A DNA stretch of 64,000 bases from Proteus faecis (GTDB lineage Bacteria; Pseudomonadota; Gammaproteobacteria; Enterobacterales; Enterobacteriaceae), in contig NZ_PENZ01000030.1 in NCBI RefSeq assembly GCF_003144395.1, positions 54,950 through 118,949 of the forward strand. Direction: 5' to 3'. The notes below the pieces were generated by a model that was given only the letters and a program-made list of their open reading frames with translations, was not told the DNA's origin and did not search any database. Both the position numbers and the translations under genes were made by a program. This document shows positions 51,901 through 62,361 of this stretch, in pieces (the first letter of the stretch is position 1; every line of letters begins with the position of its first letter).

Positions 51901-51912
51901 CTGAATCTTTCG

Positions 51913-52824
51913 ATGCACGAGATTACAGACTATATTGGGCGCTTTGCGCCATCACCAACGGGTCAACTTCATTTTGGCTCATTGGTTACTGCACTTGGCA
52001 GTTATCTTCAAGCTCGTGCACACCACGGGCGTTGGCTTCTGCGCATCGATGATATCGACCCTCTTAGAGAACCTCCCGGCACTGCATTCCAAATTATTCG
52101 CACATTAGAACATTATGGTTTGTTTTGGGATGAAGAGATCCTCTATCAATCGCAACGCCATGATGCTTACCGTGAAATTTTACACACCCTTTGGAAAGAA
52201 GGTGTTTGCTACCACTGTCATTGTAGCCGTCATCGTTTACATGACTTAGGGGGAGTGTATGATAACCACTGCCGTCATCGCGAGCCACTAACGAATAATG
52301 TTACACCTTTCGATAAAGAGAGTGCATGGAGATTGATCCAACAGCATCCCGTTTATCATTTTGAAGATGTCATTCAAGGTACATATTATTCAAAAAGTAC
52401 GTCTATCGTATTAGAAGATATGATTATTCACAGAAAAGGTAACTTATTTGCGTATAATCTAGTAACAGTGATTGATGATAATTATCAGGGTGTAACCGAA
52501 GTTGTTAGAGGTGCCGATCTACTTGATCCCACGCTGCGACAAATCAGTTTACATAAACAACTGAATTTACCTATCCCACGTTATGCTCATTTACCTTTAG
52601 TAATAAATCATGACGGTAATAAATTATCAAAACAAAATCACGCGCATGCGTTACCAGATACTGATCCAAGACCTGTCATTATCGATGCTTTACGGTTTCT
52701 TAATCAGCCCATTATTGCAGGTTGGCAAGATTATTCGTTAACATCATTGCTAGAGATTGCGATAGCACAGTGGTCACCTTCTGAGATTTTAAAACAAAAT
52801 CATCAGCAACAAAGGTATGAATAA
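51913..52824 (+). CDS. gluQ: Glutamyl-Q tRNA(Asp) synthetase
   Basis: Attaches glutamate to the queuosine base of tRNA-Asp. A 303-aa truncated GluRS-like protein with no anticodon-binding domain: FAPSPTGQLHFGSL (HIGH equivalent), Zn-binding CYHCHCSRH...HCRH, and NKLSKQNH (KMSKS equivalent). Between dksA and pcnB as in E. coli. Its substrate tRNA-Asp is encoded at 23300-23376. Confidence 0.96.
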   Translation: MHEITDYIGRFAPSPTGQLHFGSLVTALGSYLQARAHHGRWLLRIDDIDPLREPPGTAFQIIRTLEHYGLFWDEEILYQSQRHDAYREILHTLWKEGVCYHCHCSRHRLHDLGGVYDNHCRHREPLTNNVTPFDKESAWRLIQQHPVYHFEDVIQGTYYSKSTSIVLEDMIIHRKGNLFAYNLVTVIDDNYQGVTEVVRGADLLDPTLRQISLHKQLNLPIPRYAHLPLVINHDGNKLSKQNHAHALPDTDPRPVIIDALRFLNQPIIAGWQDYSLTSLLEIAIAQWSPSEILKQNHQQQRYE

Positions 52825-52914
52825 ACCACACAAAGCATTCTCAAAAAATGTTCAGTAGGCTATGATTAGCCGCTTAATTTTTTAATTATTAGAATTTATT
52901 ATTCGAGGTGTCAT

Positions 52915-54468
52915 ATTTTTAATCGAGTAGCACATTTCTGCCGTAATCTGCTAGGGCGACAAACACCGTCATCAGACACACAACCGGTAGCAAGTGAAAG
53001 GCCAGTCACTGCATCTGACCGACCAATACAAGAAACACAGAAACCTGTGCGTCGGCGTCCTGCTATATCCGCAGACCGTCCCCGTAAGAAAAAGAGTAAT
53101 AAAGAAAAGGCGAACGGGAGTGATTTGCCAATGACTGTGATCCCAAGAGATCAACACCCAATTTCACGTAAAGACATCAGTGATAATGCATTAAAAGTGC
53201 TTTATCGACTAAATAACTCTGGTTTTCAGGCTTATTTAGTGGGAGGTGGTGTCCGTGACTTATTACTGGGAAAAAAACCAAAAGATTTTGATATTGCCAC
53301 TAATGCAACACCTGAAGATGTACGTCGATTATTCCGTAACAGCCGTTTAGTCGGTCGTCGTTTTCGTCTTGCTCATATTATGTTTGGCCCTGAAGTGATT
53401 GAAGTTGCGACTTTCCGTGGTTCTCATGAAGATCATGAAGTTTCAGACAACAACCAATCCCAGCAAGCACAAAGTGGCATGTTACTGCGTGACAATATTT
53501 TTGGTTCAATTGAAGAAGATGCCATTCGCCGTGACTTTACATTAAACAGTCTCTATTACGGCGTTGATGATTTTGCTGTACGTGATTACGTTGGCGGTTT
53601 AGCGGATCTGAAAGCAGGTATTATTCGTTTAATAGGCGATCCTGAAACGCGTTATCGCGAAGACCCTGTCAGAATGCTTAGAGCAATTCGCTTTGCTAGT
53701 AAATTGGATATGCAAATTGCGCCAGAAACTGCAGAGCCTATTAGCCGATTAGCTCCTTTATTACGTAATATTCCATCGGCTCGTCTTTTTGAAGAGTCGC
53801 TAAAATTATTACAAACAGGGCAAGGCTACAAAACTTACAAGTTAATGTGCCGTCATCAATTACTTGAACCACTGTTTCCGCTAATTGCGTCTAAAATGAC
53901 AGAGCAACATGATACGCCAATGGAGAGAATGATAGATCAAATTCTCAAAAATACAGACTACCGCATCAATAAAGAGATGCGAGTCAATCCGGCGTTCTTA
54001 TTTGCGGCAATGCTGTGGTATCCATTAATTGAACATGCCGAAAAATTAGTCCAAGAAAGTGGTCTTTCTTACTATGACTCTTTCTCTATGGCAATGAACG
54101 ATATTTTAGATGAGCAATGCCGTACTATTGCGATCCCAAAACGCATTACCACAACCATGCGTGATATCTGGCAATTACAGCAACGTTTACCTAAACGCCA
54201 AGGCCGTCGTGCAAATAAATTACTTGAGCACCCTAAATTCCGTGCAGCGTTCGATTTACTGGAATTACGAGCCAACGTACAACGCAATCCAGAGCTTGAA
54301 GCGTTAGCAAGTTGGTGGGCTGATTTCCAAGAGTCTAACAATACACAACAGCGCTCAATGGTGTCTGAATTAGGTCAAGCGCCGGTTCGCAGACGTCCAC
54401 GTCCACGTAAACGCCCTCGTCATCCAAGTGCAAAACCAGCATCCAGACAAGAGAGTACCAATGAATAA
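52915..54468 (+). CDS. pcnB: Poly(A) polymerase I, predicted ATT start
   Basis: Adds poly(A) tails that promote RNA decay. The nucleotidyltransferase core has [20 protein letters not shown] near residue 100, with [12 protein letters not shown] and [14 protein letters not shown] following. The Arg/Lys-rich C-terminus ([12 protein letters not shown]) resembles E. coli PcnB. No ATG, GTG or TTG fits the conserved N-terminus. The frame reads ATT-TTT-AAT-CGA-GTA-GCA..., equivalent to E. coli MFTRVANFCRK, with GAGGTG four bases upstream of the ATT. E. coli pcnB is known to start at AUU, which limits synthesis. From there the product is about 517 aa, longer than E. coli (465) because of an extended linker. 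Confidence 0.9.
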   Translation: MFNRVAHFCRNLLGRQTPSSDTQPVASERPVTASDRPIQETQKPVRRRPAISADRPRKKKSNKEKANGSDLPMTVIPRDQHPISRKDISDNALKVLYRLNNSGFQAYLVGGGVRDLLLGKKPKDFDIATNATPEDVRRLFRNSRLVGRRFRLAHIMFGPEVIEVATFRGSHEDHEVSDNNQSQQAQSGMLLRDNIFGSIEEDAIRRDFTLNSLYYGVDDFAVRDYVGGLADLKAGIIRLIGDPETRYREDPVRMLRAIRFASKLDMQIAPETAEPISRLAPLLRNIPSARLFEESLKLLQTGQGYKTYKLMCRHQLLEPLFPLIASKMTEQHDTPMERMIDQILKNTDYRINKEMRVNPAFLFAAMLWYPLIEHAEKLVQESGLSYYDSFSMAMNDILDEQCRTIAIPKRITTTMRDIWQLQQRLPKRQGRRANKLLEHPKFRAAFDLLELRANVQRNPELEALASWWADFQESNNTQQRSMVSELGQAPVRRRPRPRKRPRHPSAKPASRQESTNE

Positions 54469-54955
54469 ACAAAAAAAACGTGTTTATATCATTTTGGGAA
54501 GTAATTTGAATTCACCTGAAAACCAGGTGAATTCAGCGATTAAAGCAATTAGTGAGATCCCACAAACAACATTAATTGCACAATCATCTTGGTATCGTAC
54601 TCGCCCGATGGGACCACAAGATCAGCCTGATTATCTTAATGTCGCGGTTGCGGTTGATACAACATTAGCACCAGAAGAGCTACTTAATAACACGCAGGCT
54701 ATTGAATTAGCACAAGGTCGCGTTAGAAAAGAAGGCAATCGTTGGGGACCAAGAACGCTTGATCTTGATATTATGTTATTTGGTAATGACGTGATCCAAA
54801 CCGAGCGATTAACCGTACCTCATTACGGGCTTAAAGTGCGTGAATTTATGCTTTATCCTTTAGCAGAATTAGCCCCTGACCTTCGTTTTCCTGATGGTGA
54901 GTTATTAGCAGATAGATTGGCGTTAGTGCCTAAAAATGGCATGGAAAAGTGGTAA
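54461..54955 (+). CDS. folK: HPPK, folate pyrophosphokinase
   Basis: Transfers pyrophosphate from ATP to 6-hydroxymethyl-7,8-dihydropterin in folate synthesis. 164 aa, with [30 protein letters not shown] and [19 protein letters not shown] (the last with the family signature). Its ATG overlaps the pcnB stop by 8 bp, so translation is probably coupled; start taken at MNKQKKR. Confidence 0.96.
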   Translation: MNKQKKRVYIILGSNLNSPENQVNSAIKAISEIPQTTLIAQSSWYRTRPMGPQDQPDYLNVAVAVDTTLAPEELLNNTQAIELAQGRVRKEGNRWGPRTLDLDIMLFGNDVIQTERLTVPHYGLKVREFMLYPLAELAPDLRFPDGELLADRLALVPKNGMEKW

Positions 54956-55314
54956 TTTCACACTAATACGTTCTTAATGCTAAAGGTTGATACTGTAAAA
55001 AATAGACACAGTATCAGCCTATCTCTTCTCTTTAGCTTTCCCTCGATTTTTCAAACTTAACTCTCCTTCTCAATTTTTAAACTCTTTTGTATTTATTTTT
55101 TACATATAACAAACTGATAAATATAAACAAAAATTATCATTTGTTATTTTTTATTACTCATTTAACTACTTTTTCTTCGTTTTTAGCCCTTAGATGCTAC
55201 AATCGAAAGCGGCTTTATTTTGATAATCTAATATTTTCTTTAATAAACAAATAATTATGTGAAGTAATTAATTTTATCTACACACCAAAAACAACACTGA
55301 TGGAGTTTTTTACA
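54956..55314. other. folK-panB intergenic region
   Basis: About 360 bp with an AT-rich second half; presumably the panBCD promoter. No gene; no operator recognised. Confidence 0.6.
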
Positions 55315-56106
55315 ATGAAACCCACTACGCTTTCAACGCTGAACCGCTATAAGCAAGAAAAGAAAAAATTTGCCACACTCACTGCTTATGATGCAAGTTT
55401 TGCTCGCCTTTTTGCACAAGAAGGTATTCAAGCCATGTTGATTGGTGATTCCTTAGGAATGACACTACAAGGTCATAACAGCACCTTACCCGTTACTGTT
55501 GAGCAAATTGCCTATCACACCCGATGCGTAAGAGCCGGTGCGCCTAATGCCTTCTTAATTGCAGATATGCCCTTTATGTCTTATTCAACACCTGAACAAG
55601 CTTGCCTTAATGCCGGCATTTTAATGCAAGCAGGGGCTAATATGGTAAAGATTGAAGGGGGTAGCTGGTTAATACCGACAGTAAAAATGCTCACCGAACG
55701 TGCTGTTCCGGTCTGTATTCATTTAGGATTAACACCACAATCCGTGAATGTGTTTGGTGGTTATAAAGTTCAAGGCAGAGAACTAGCAGCCGCAGAACAA
55801 TTAAAACAAGATGCCATGTCACTTGAAAGTGCAGGTGCCCAACTGGCTGTTTTAGAATGTGTTCCCGTTACTCTAGCTAAGGCAATTACAGATGTATTGA
55901 CCATGCCGGTTATTGGCATTGGTGCGGGAAATGTTACTGATGGCCAAATTCTCGTTATGCATGATTTATTAGGATTAACGCCACAGCCTCCAAAATTCTC
56001 TAAAAACTTCTTGCAAGAAGCAGGCTCTTTGCAAGGCGCCGTTAGCCTGTATGTTCAGCAAGTAGAGCAAGGCCTATTTCCACAAGAACAACATACATTT
56101 AACTGA
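55315..56106 (+). CDS. panB: Ketopantoate hydroxymethyltransferase
   Basis: First committed step of pantothenate synthesis, from alpha-ketoisovalerate and methylene-THF. 263 aa; conserved [51 protein letters not shown] and [14 protein letters not shown]. Start at MKPTTL with GGAG nine bases upstream. First gene of panBCD. Confidence 0.97.
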   Translation: MKPTTLSTLNRYKQEKKKFATLTAYDASFARLFAQEGIQAMLIGDSLGMTLQGHNSTLPVTVEQIAYHTRCVRAGAPNAFLIADMPFMSYSTPEQACLNAGILMQAGANMVKIEGGSWLIPTVKMLTERAVPVCIHLGLTPQSVNVFGGYKVQGRELAAAEQLKQDAMSLESAGAQLAVLECVPVTLAKAITDVLTMPVIGIGAGNVTDGQILVMHDLLGLTPQPPKFSKNFLQEAGSLQGAVSLYVQQVEQGLFPQEQHTFN

Positions 56107-56149
56107 TTTATTATCTTAATTTATAAACATCGTTTAAAGGAGTCACGCC

Positions 56150-57001
56150 ATGCTAATTATTGAAACTACGCTTATCTTACGCAGAGAAATCAAGCGATTA
56201 AAACAAGAAGGTAAACGCATTGCATTGGTTCCAACTATGGGTAATCTTCATGAAGGTCATCTGAAACTCATTGAAGAAGCCCGTATTCACGCGGATGTCG
56301 TGATAACGTCTATCTTTGTTAATCCACTTCAGTTTGATAGAGAAGCAGATTTAGCAAACTACCCTCGTACTTTACAAGAAGATTGCGAGTTACTGCGTGA
56401 TAAACATGTCGATATTATCTTTGCACCTTCAGCGAAAGAGATGTATCCACACGGAATGGAAAACCAAACCACTGTTGATGTGCCTGTATTGTCTACAGTA
56501 TTAGAAGGTGCAAGTCGTCCAGGTCATTTCCGTGGCGTCACAACAGTTGTCAGTAAACTTTTTAATCTTGTACAACCTGATGTCGCGATGTTTGGTGAAA
56601 AAGACTTCCAACAACTGCAAATTATCCAAAAAATGGTAAACGATTTATGTATGGATATCAGCATCGTTCCTGTTGCTATCGTACGTGACAAAAATGGTTT
56701 AGCACTCAGTTCGCGCAATCGTCTATTATCTGATAATGAAAAACAGCAAGCTCCTGCACTTTACCAAGCAATGCAAGAAATCGCAGAACAATTAAAGTCG
56801 GGGGATCATGATGTTAATCATCTACTGCAAAATGCAAAAAACACTTTAGAACAAAAAGGTTTTCGTGCAGATGAATGCTTTATTTGTGACGCAGATACAC
56901 TCACACCATTAAATGAAGAGAGTCGTCGAGCTGTGATTTTAATGGCTGCATGGCTGGGTAACACTCGTCTTATTGATAACCAACAAGTTAACCTTGTTTA
57001 A
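56150..57001 (+). CDS. panC: Pantoate-beta-alanine ligase
   Basis: ATP-dependent condensation of pantoate and beta-alanine. 283 aa; HIGH-like [21 protein letters not shown], and [14 protein letters not shown] conserved. 43 bp after panB. Confidence 0.97.
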   Translation: MLIIETTLILRREIKRLKQEGKRIALVPTMGNLHEGHLKLIEEARIHADVVITSIFVNPLQFDREADLANYPRTLQEDCELLRDKHVDIIFAPSAKEMYPHGMENQTTVDVPVLSTVLEGASRPGHFRGVTTVVSKLFNLVQPDVAMFGEKDFQQLQIIQKMVNDLCMDISIVPVAIVRDKNGLALSSRNRLLSDNEKQQAPALYQAMQEIAEQLKSGDHDVNHLLQNAKNTLEQKGFRADECFICDADTLTPLNEESRRAVILMAAWLGNTRLIDNQQVNLV

Positions 57002-57033
57002 TCTTCATTATTAGAAAAATAGGAAACACAACT

Positions 57034-57414
57034 ATGCTACGCACTATGTTACAAGGCAAACTTCATCGCGTAAAAGTCACACAAGCAGATCTTCATTATG
57101 AAGGCTCTTGCGCGATTGATCAGGATTTTATGGATGCGGCAGGCATTCTTGAAAATGAAGCGATCGATATTTATAACGTAGATAATGGAGAACGCTTTTC
57201 AACTTACGCCATTTGTGCGGAAAGAGGTTCACGAATTATTTCAGTTAATGGTGCGGCTGCACGTAAAGCTGCGGTTGGCGATCGCTTAATTATTTGCTCT
57301 TATGTCCAAATTCCTGATAGTGATGCGCGTAGCCATAAACCCAATATCGCCTATTTTGAAGACAACAATGAAATGAAGCGCATAGCCAAAGCCGTACCAG
57401 TTCAAGTTGCTTAA
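57034..57414 (+). CDS. panD: Aspartate 1-decarboxylase proenzyme
   Basis: Makes beta-alanine for PanC. The 126-aa proenzyme self-cleaves at G24-S25 (YEGSCAID) to form the pyruvoyl cofactor. E. coli-type PanD also needs the PanZ activator, which is not in the window. Third gene of panBCD, adjacent to panC, whereas E. coli has an intervening gene. Confidence 0.97.
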   Translation: MLRTMLQGKLHRVKVTQADLHYEGSCAIDQDFMDAAGILENEAIDIYNVDNGERFSTYAICAERGSRIISVNGAAARKAAVGDRLIICSYVQIPDSDARSHKPNIAYFEDNNEMKRIAKAVPVQVA

Positions 57415-57432
57415 TCAATAAAATATTGCATC

Positions 57433-57470
57433 TTCCCATAGGCAGAAGCGCCCTGCTTATGGGAATAATT
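57433..57470 (+). terminator. panD terminator candidate
   Basis: TTCCCATA...TATGGGAA outer stem with inner GCAG/CTGC; a weak T-rich tail follows. Confidence 0.65.
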
Positions 57471-57642
57471 CACAAGAACAATAAATAATCCATTATTATT
57501 TGCTTGTCACGATTCACCTTGATAGAAACGAGATATAAGGTTTAAAACCGAGTTTCTTCTCCATTTTTCCTCGCTTATCTTTCTGTAGCTTGTTATAAAT
57601 CATATAAGTATTGTCTGACTACTCCCTGACTAATAAAAAATT

Positions 57643-58275
57643 ATGATAAAAGTTGCTTTAGTAGATGATCACATTGTTGTGCGTTCTGGTTTTGCACAAC
57701 TCCTAATGCTAGAACCCGATATTCACATCGTGGGTGAATATTCTAATGGGCAAGAAGCATGGCCTTATTTAGCACATGACGATATTGATGTTGCCGTGAT
57801 GGATCTCTCAATGCCCGGCGAAAGTGGTCTACAACTACAAAGTCGTTTAAAACAAAAACGTCCTGATTTTCGCACGATCATTTTAAGTATTTACGATACC
57901 CCTGCCTTTGTTCAAAGCGCACTTGATTCAGGCGCTCGCGGTTATTTAACCAAACGTTGTGGCCCTGAAGAATTAGTGCAAGCCGTGCGCGCTGTACATC
58001 AAGGTGGCTGTTATCTTTGTTCTGATGCGATGAAAGCATTGCGACAAACACCCGAAAAAGAAGATGCACTCCATGCTTTAACCCCCCGAGAAAGAGAGAT
58101 TTTTAATCTTTTAGTTCAAGGTGTGAACGTCAAAACAATCGCTGTGCAACTTAATCTTAGCCATAAAACCGTACACGTTCATCGCGCTAATGTACTAGGC
58201 AAATTAAGCTGTGAAACGACCATCGATTTAGTTCATTTCGCCTTAAAAAATCAGTTGATCACAGGATCGCTGTAA
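57643..58275 (+). CDS. uhpA: UhpA-like response regulator
   Basis: A 210-aa NarL/FixJ-family regulator. Receiver domain with phospho-acceptor D54 (AVMDLSMPG) and acidic pair D8-D9; C-terminal LuxR-type HTH (LTPREREIFNLLVQG... LSHKTVHVHRANV). It resembles E. coli UhpA, activator of the hexose-phosphate permease gene. One base separates it from uhpB. Here the likely target is its own operon or the downstream transporter. Confidence 0.9.
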   Translation: MIKVALVDDHIVVRSGFAQLLMLEPDIHIVGEYSNGQEAWPYLAHDDIDVAVMDLSMPGESGLQLQSRLKQKRPDFRTIILSIYDTPAFVQSALDSGARGYLTKRCGPEELVQAVRAVHQGGCYLCSDAMKALRQTPEKEDALHALTPREREIFNLLVQGVNVKTIAVQLNLSHKTVHVHRANVLGKLSCETTIDLVHFALKNQLITGSL

Positions 58276-58276
58276 C

Positions 58277-59833
58277 ATGAAAAGGGGACTGCGTTTTCTT
58301 CTTCAATCCCTCTTTTTATTACTCACCTATTCTTTACTTTGGCTATCACTTTGGGTGATTGGCTTCTATTTAAGTAAAAATGGACAACAAGCGGCTCTTT
58401 TCTTACCTCAAGGTCTCCGATTAGCCCTAATCATTTTACTCTGGCGCCGTTTTTGGCTACCGATGTTATTTGCAGAATGGGGGCTTTATTACTGGTTAGC
58501 ACAAGAGCAATTAATTACCCACGCCATCATTTATCTCTCACCAATACTCAGCCTTGTTGTTGCGCTAGAAGTTCAGCGTATTTGGTGGCGATACCCTCTT
58601 TACTGGCAACGCTTAACCCTATTAATTGGTGCTGTAGGCTTTAATAGCCTGCTACAAGCCTTTATTCTCAGTTTCTTTATTAATACCACCAGCGGGATTT
58701 TCCTCACATCTGTAACCGGAGGCATATTACTCGCACCTTTTGTCTTTTTACTTTATGAATATCTTCGTGAATTACAAAGTCGCGCCTTAGTTTCTGATGG
58801 TACTCCCGATCCTCCGCTAAGAACCTCCTTGCTAATGTGGGGATTTCTATTTTGTCTTATCGGATTAAGTGCTCAGTTTTTCTTAACACCCGAAATAGAA
58901 CGTTTATTAGTTATCCTTGTTTTTATTCCTAATGTCTTTATGGCTTATCGTTATGGTTGGCAAGGTGGCGTATTATCCGCACTATTAGGCAGTTTAATTA
59001 TTACTTTTGCTCGCCAAGTTAATGGCGCATTTAATGATTTGCGTGAGTTAGAAATGTTCTTAACCACACAAGCTATTATCGGTATTGGTTTAGGGATTGC
59101 GATTAGTCGCCAACAGCAACTTGCTCATAATTTACGTCATTATCGTTTACGTCTAGAACAAGAATTACAAGCCCGTCGTGAACTAATGGAAAAACTGGTT
59201 CATACCGAAGAAGATGTTAAAAAAGCCATTGCTCGCGAATTACATGATGAAATTGGACAAAATATTACAGCGATCCAAATTCAATCAATGCTAATCAAAA
59301 GAACCGCAGATAACGACAAAACACGTCAAACCGGAGAGCAAATCGAACGGCTTGCACTACAAATTCATCAATCTACACGTCAACTACTCCGACAATTACG
59401 CCCTCCTGTTTTAGAGGAAATGTCGCTTGAGAAAGCCCTTCATCATTTAATCAATGAATTTGCTTTTGATGACAACGGTATTACTTGTAATTTTAATTAC
59501 TCATTAGATAAAGAGCCTGAAAACGAAACCATTATTTTTACCCTCTATCGTTTAGTACAAGAGCTGTTAAACAATATTAGTAAACATGCTAATGCAACCT
59601 ATATTGACGTTTCATTAACCCAAAACAAAAACCGTCTACGGCTGATCATTAGTGATAATGGTATTGGTATGCTCCCCACATCATTATCAACACAACAAAG
59701 TAGCGGTTTTGGATTACGTGGCATTGAAGAACGCATTCGCGCTTTAGGCGGAGAATGGGAAGTGATAAATCATCACGGTACGAAAATAATTGTTAACTTA
59801 CCCACAAATTCAAAAGAAAACAATGAAAACTAA
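58277..59833 (+). CDS. uhpB: UhpB-like sensor histidine kinase
   Basis: A 518-aa kinase (E. coli UhpB 500). The N-terminal half has about eight membrane helices (MASE1-like). A HisKA_3 dimerisation domain with H323 (ARELHDEIGQN) and a HATPase domain (LVQELLNNISKHAN, SDNGIGM, GFGLRGIEERI) follow. In the Uhp model UhpC bound to glucose 6-phosphate stimulates UhpB to phosphorylate UhpA. All key residues are intact. Confidence 0.92.
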   Translation: MKRGLRFLLQSLFLLLTYSLLWLSLWVIGFYLSKNGQQAALFLPQGLRLALIILLWRRFWLPMLFAEWGLYYWLAQEQLITHAIIYLSPILSLVVALEVQRIWWRYPLYWQRLTLLIGAVGFNSLLQAFILSFFINTTSGIFLTSVTGGILLAPFVFLLYEYLRELQSRALVSDGTPDPPLRTSLLMWGFLFCLIGLSAQFFLTPEIERLLVILVFIPNVFMAYRYGWQGGVLSALLGSLIITFARQVNGAFNDLRELEMFLTTQAIIGIGLGIAISRQQQLAHNLRHYRLRLEQELQARRELMEKLVHTEEDVKKAIARELHDEIGQNITAIQIQSMLIKRTADNDKTRQTGEQIERLALQIHQSTRQLLRQLRPPVLEEMSLEKALHHLINEFAFDDNGITCNFNYSLDKEPENETIIFTLYRLVQELLNNISKHANATYIDVSLTQNKNRLRLIISDNGIGMLPTSLSTQQSSGFGLRGIEERIRALGGEWEVINHHGTKIIVNLPTNSKENNEN

Positions 59834-59915
59834 GAATAAGTCTTAGTCATCTACAACCTTATCTCATTCTTTTTCTCGACATTTTTTTTACATTTGCAAC
59901 ATCAAAGAGGATGTT

Positions 59916-61253
59916 ATGTCAGGTAAAAATTCGGCATCAATTAATAAGACCTATAACTTTTGGCGCAAAAATTTAATGCTGTCGATGATTATCGGTTATG
60001 CCACTTTCTATCTCACACGTAAAAGCGTCAACTTTGTGATGCCCGTTATGCAGGTGGAGTTAAATTTAGATAAAGGGGATATCGGTTGGATAGCCAGCCT
60101 TTTTTATCTCACTTACGGTTTATCTAAATTTGTTTCCGGTATTTTTCATGACAAATGGGGATACCGCTGGTTTATGGGTATGGGATTAGTGATGACTGGC
60201 ATTATGAATATTATTTTTGCCTATTGTCTCTCGTTCCCTGCACTGCTTTTGGTCTGGGCACTAAATGGTTTCTTTCAAGGCTTTGGATGGCCTCCTTGTG
60301 CAAGGTTGTTAACACACTGGTATTCGCGTAATGAACGCGGTTTCTGGTGGGGGTTATGGAATATCTCAATCAACCTTGGCGGGATGAGTCTTCCCATTTT
60401 AACAGCGTGGTTAGCAACGCATTATAGTTGGCAAGTCGCACTGCTTGTTCCCGGTATTATCGGCATTATCATCGGGCTGTGGTTGTGTGTACGATTAAAA
60501 GGTACCCCCGCAGAGGAAGGACTGCCTACTGTGGGTGTGTGGCGGCGCGATGTTTTTGAATTACGTCAAGAGCAGGCATCTCCCCCTAAACCCATGCTAA
60601 CTATTTTGAAAGAGAGCATTTTATTTAACCGAATGATTTGGTTACTGGGTTTTTCCTATATTTTGGTTTATCTCATACGTATGGCGATAAACGATTGGGG
60701 AAATATCTGGTTATCAGAAACACATGGCGCCAACTTATTGAGTGCTAATGCCATTCTCTCTTTGTTTGAAGTGGGTGGTTTACTCGGGGCGTTATGTTCA
60801 GGCTGGGGCTCGGATTTATTATTCCGTGGTCAACGAGCACCCATGATATTGCTGTTTTCACTCGGGCTTTTTACCGCAGTAACAGCACTTTGGTTAATTC
60901 CAATTCATCATTATGCTTTACTCGCAGCCTGTTTTTTTAGTATCGGTTTTTTTGTGTTCGGACCACAGATGTTAATCGGGCTTGCTGCAACAGAATATTG
61001 TCATAAAAACGCAGCAGGCACGGTAACTGGCTACTTGGGATTGTTTGCCTACTTAGGGGCAGCAATGGCAGGTTGGCCATTAAGTCAGGTCATGGCGCAT
61101 TATGGTTGGACTGGGATGTTTGCATTATTAACCAGTGCTGCGGCCTTAATGGGACTCTTACTAATGCCGTTGTTAATTGCTGATGTTAGCAAACAAGAGC
61201 ATTTAGTTGGCCCACTTTCATTTTCCGATGACGACACATTTAAAAGGTTCTGA
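59916..61253 (+). CDS. uhpC: UhpC-like hexose-phosphate sensor (MFS)
   Basis: A 445-aa major-facilitator protein of the organophosphate:phosphate antiporter family (E. coli UhpC 439). 12 hydrophobic segments; features include YATFYLTRKSVNFVMPVM and the loop motif SKFVSGIFHDKWGYRWFM. In E. coli UhpC senses external glucose 6-phosphate rather than feeding the cell. UhpT, the transporter usually next to it, is absent; an ABC binding protein starts two bases after the stop instead. A transporter rather than sensor role is possible. Confidence 0.88.
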   Translation: MSGKNSASINKTYNFWRKNLMLSMIIGYATFYLTRKSVNFVMPVMQVELNLDKGDIGWIASLFYLTYGLSKFVSGIFHDKWGYRWFMGMGLVMTGIMNIIFAYCLSFPALLLVWALNGFFQGFGWPPCARLLTHWYSRNERGFWWGLWNISINLGGMSLPILTAWLATHYSWQVALLVPGIIGIIIGLWLCVRLKGTPAEEGLPTVGVWRRDVFELRQEQASPPKPMLTILKESILFNRMIWLLGFSYILVYLIRMAINDWGNIWLSETHGANLLSANAILSLFEVGGLLGALCSGWGSDLLFRGQRAPMILLFSLGLFTAVTALWLIPIHHYALLAACFFSIGFFVFGPQMLIGLAATEYCHKNAAGTVTGYLGLFAYLGAAMAGWPLSQVMAHYGWTGMFALLTSAAALMGLLLMPLLIADVSKQEHLVGPLSFSDDDTFKRF

Positions 61254-61255
61254 AC

Positions 61256-62287
61256 ATGAAATTGAAAACCCTCTCTACACTTGTTGCTGCTGGTTTGGCT
61301 CTCTCTGCGGTTAGCTTATCAACAAATGCAGCTGGTCGTTTAGTCGTTTACTGTAGTGCAACAAATGCAATGTGCGAAGCTGAAACAAAAGCCTTTGCCG
61401 AAAAATATGATGTTAAAACAACTTTCGTTCGTAATGGTTCAGGAAGTACTTTAGCCAAAATCGAAGCAGAAAAACGTAATCCACAAGCTGACGTTTGGTA
61501 TGGCGGTACTATGGATCCTCACTCACAAGCGGGTGAAATGGATCTGCTAGAGCCTTATGTCTCTCCTAATCTCGATCAAATCATGCCACAATTTCGTGAT
61601 CCCGCTAAACGCAAAGGTAACTACTCTTCTGCGGTCTACGTTGGTATTTTAGGTTTTGGTGTCAATAAAGATCGCTTAAAAGAAAAAGGCATCGCAATTC
61701 CAACATGTTGGAAAGATTTAATTAAGCCTGAATATAAAGGTGAAATTCAAATTGCCGATCCGCAAAGTTCAGGAACCGCTTACACAGCACTAGCAACCTT
61801 TGATCAATTATGGGGAACTGAACAAGCCTTTGATTATCTGAAGAAAATCAATACAAATATTTCTCAATACACCAAATCAGGTATTGCTCCAGCACGAAAT
61901 GCCGCTCGTGGTGAAGCCGCCATTGGTATTGGTTTCCTACATGATTACTCATTAGAAGTTGAAAATGGTGCACCACTTGAATTGATTTCACCTTGTGAAG
62001 GTACAGGCTATGAAATCGGTGGTGTCAGTATCATTAAAAATGCCCGTAATATGGATAACGCAAAATTATTCGTAGATTGGACACTCTCAAAAGAAGCTCA
62101 AGAAATTAGCTGGAAAGAAGGTAAATCTTACCAAATCCTAACCAATACCTCGGCTGAATCTTCACCTATGGCACTGAAATTATCTGACTTAAAACTCATT
62201 AACTACGACATGGATAAATATGGCGATAGTGAAGTGCGTAAAGAACTGATTAATAAGTGGGTTACCGAAGTAAAAATGGGTAAATAG
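61256..62287 (+). CDS. afuA: AfuA-like periplasmic sugar-phosphate-binding protein
   Basis: A 343-aa binding protein with signal peptide (MKLKTLSTLVAAGLALSAVSL, cleavage likely after TNAA). Annotation pipelines often call this fold an iron(III)-binding FbpA homologue. The adjacent-Tyr iron site of FbpA is absent; the matching region reads GIGFLHDYSLEVENG. As I recall, AfuA of Actinobacillus and Citrobacter binds glucose 6-phosphate and related sugar phosphates. Position right after uhpC, two bases away, fits a sugar-phosphate uptake role. Confidence 0.85.
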   Translation: MKLKTLSTLVAAGLALSAVSLSTNAAGRLVVYCSATNAMCEAETKAFAEKYDVKTTFVRNGSGSTLAKIEAEKRNPQADVWYGGTMDPHSQAGEMDLLEPYVSPNLDQIMPQFRDPAKRKGNYSSAVYVGILGFGVNKDRLKEKGIAIPTCWKDLIKPEYKGEIQIADPQSSGTAYTALATFDQLWGTEQAFDYLKKINTNISQYTKSGIAPARNAARGEAAIGIGFLHDYSLEVENGAPLELISPCEGTGYEIGGVSIIKNARNMDNAKLFVDWTLSKEAQEISWKEGKSYQILTNTSAESSPMALKLSDLKLINYDMDKYGDSEVRKELINKWVTEVKMGK

Positions 62288-62296
62288 CCTATTAAC

Positions 62297-62319
62297 AGAG
62301 CGAGATAACCTCTCGCTCT
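62297..62319 (+). terminator. Intercistronic hairpin afuA-afuB
   Basis: AGAGCGAGA-TAACC-TCTCGCTCT is a perfect 9-bp stem directly after afuA, with no strong T-run. It probably protects or partly attenuates the message so that binding protein exceeds permease. Confidence 0.7.
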
Positions 62320-62361
62320 CCTTTTCTCATAATAATAAATACATTTACTTTCGGGGGATTT

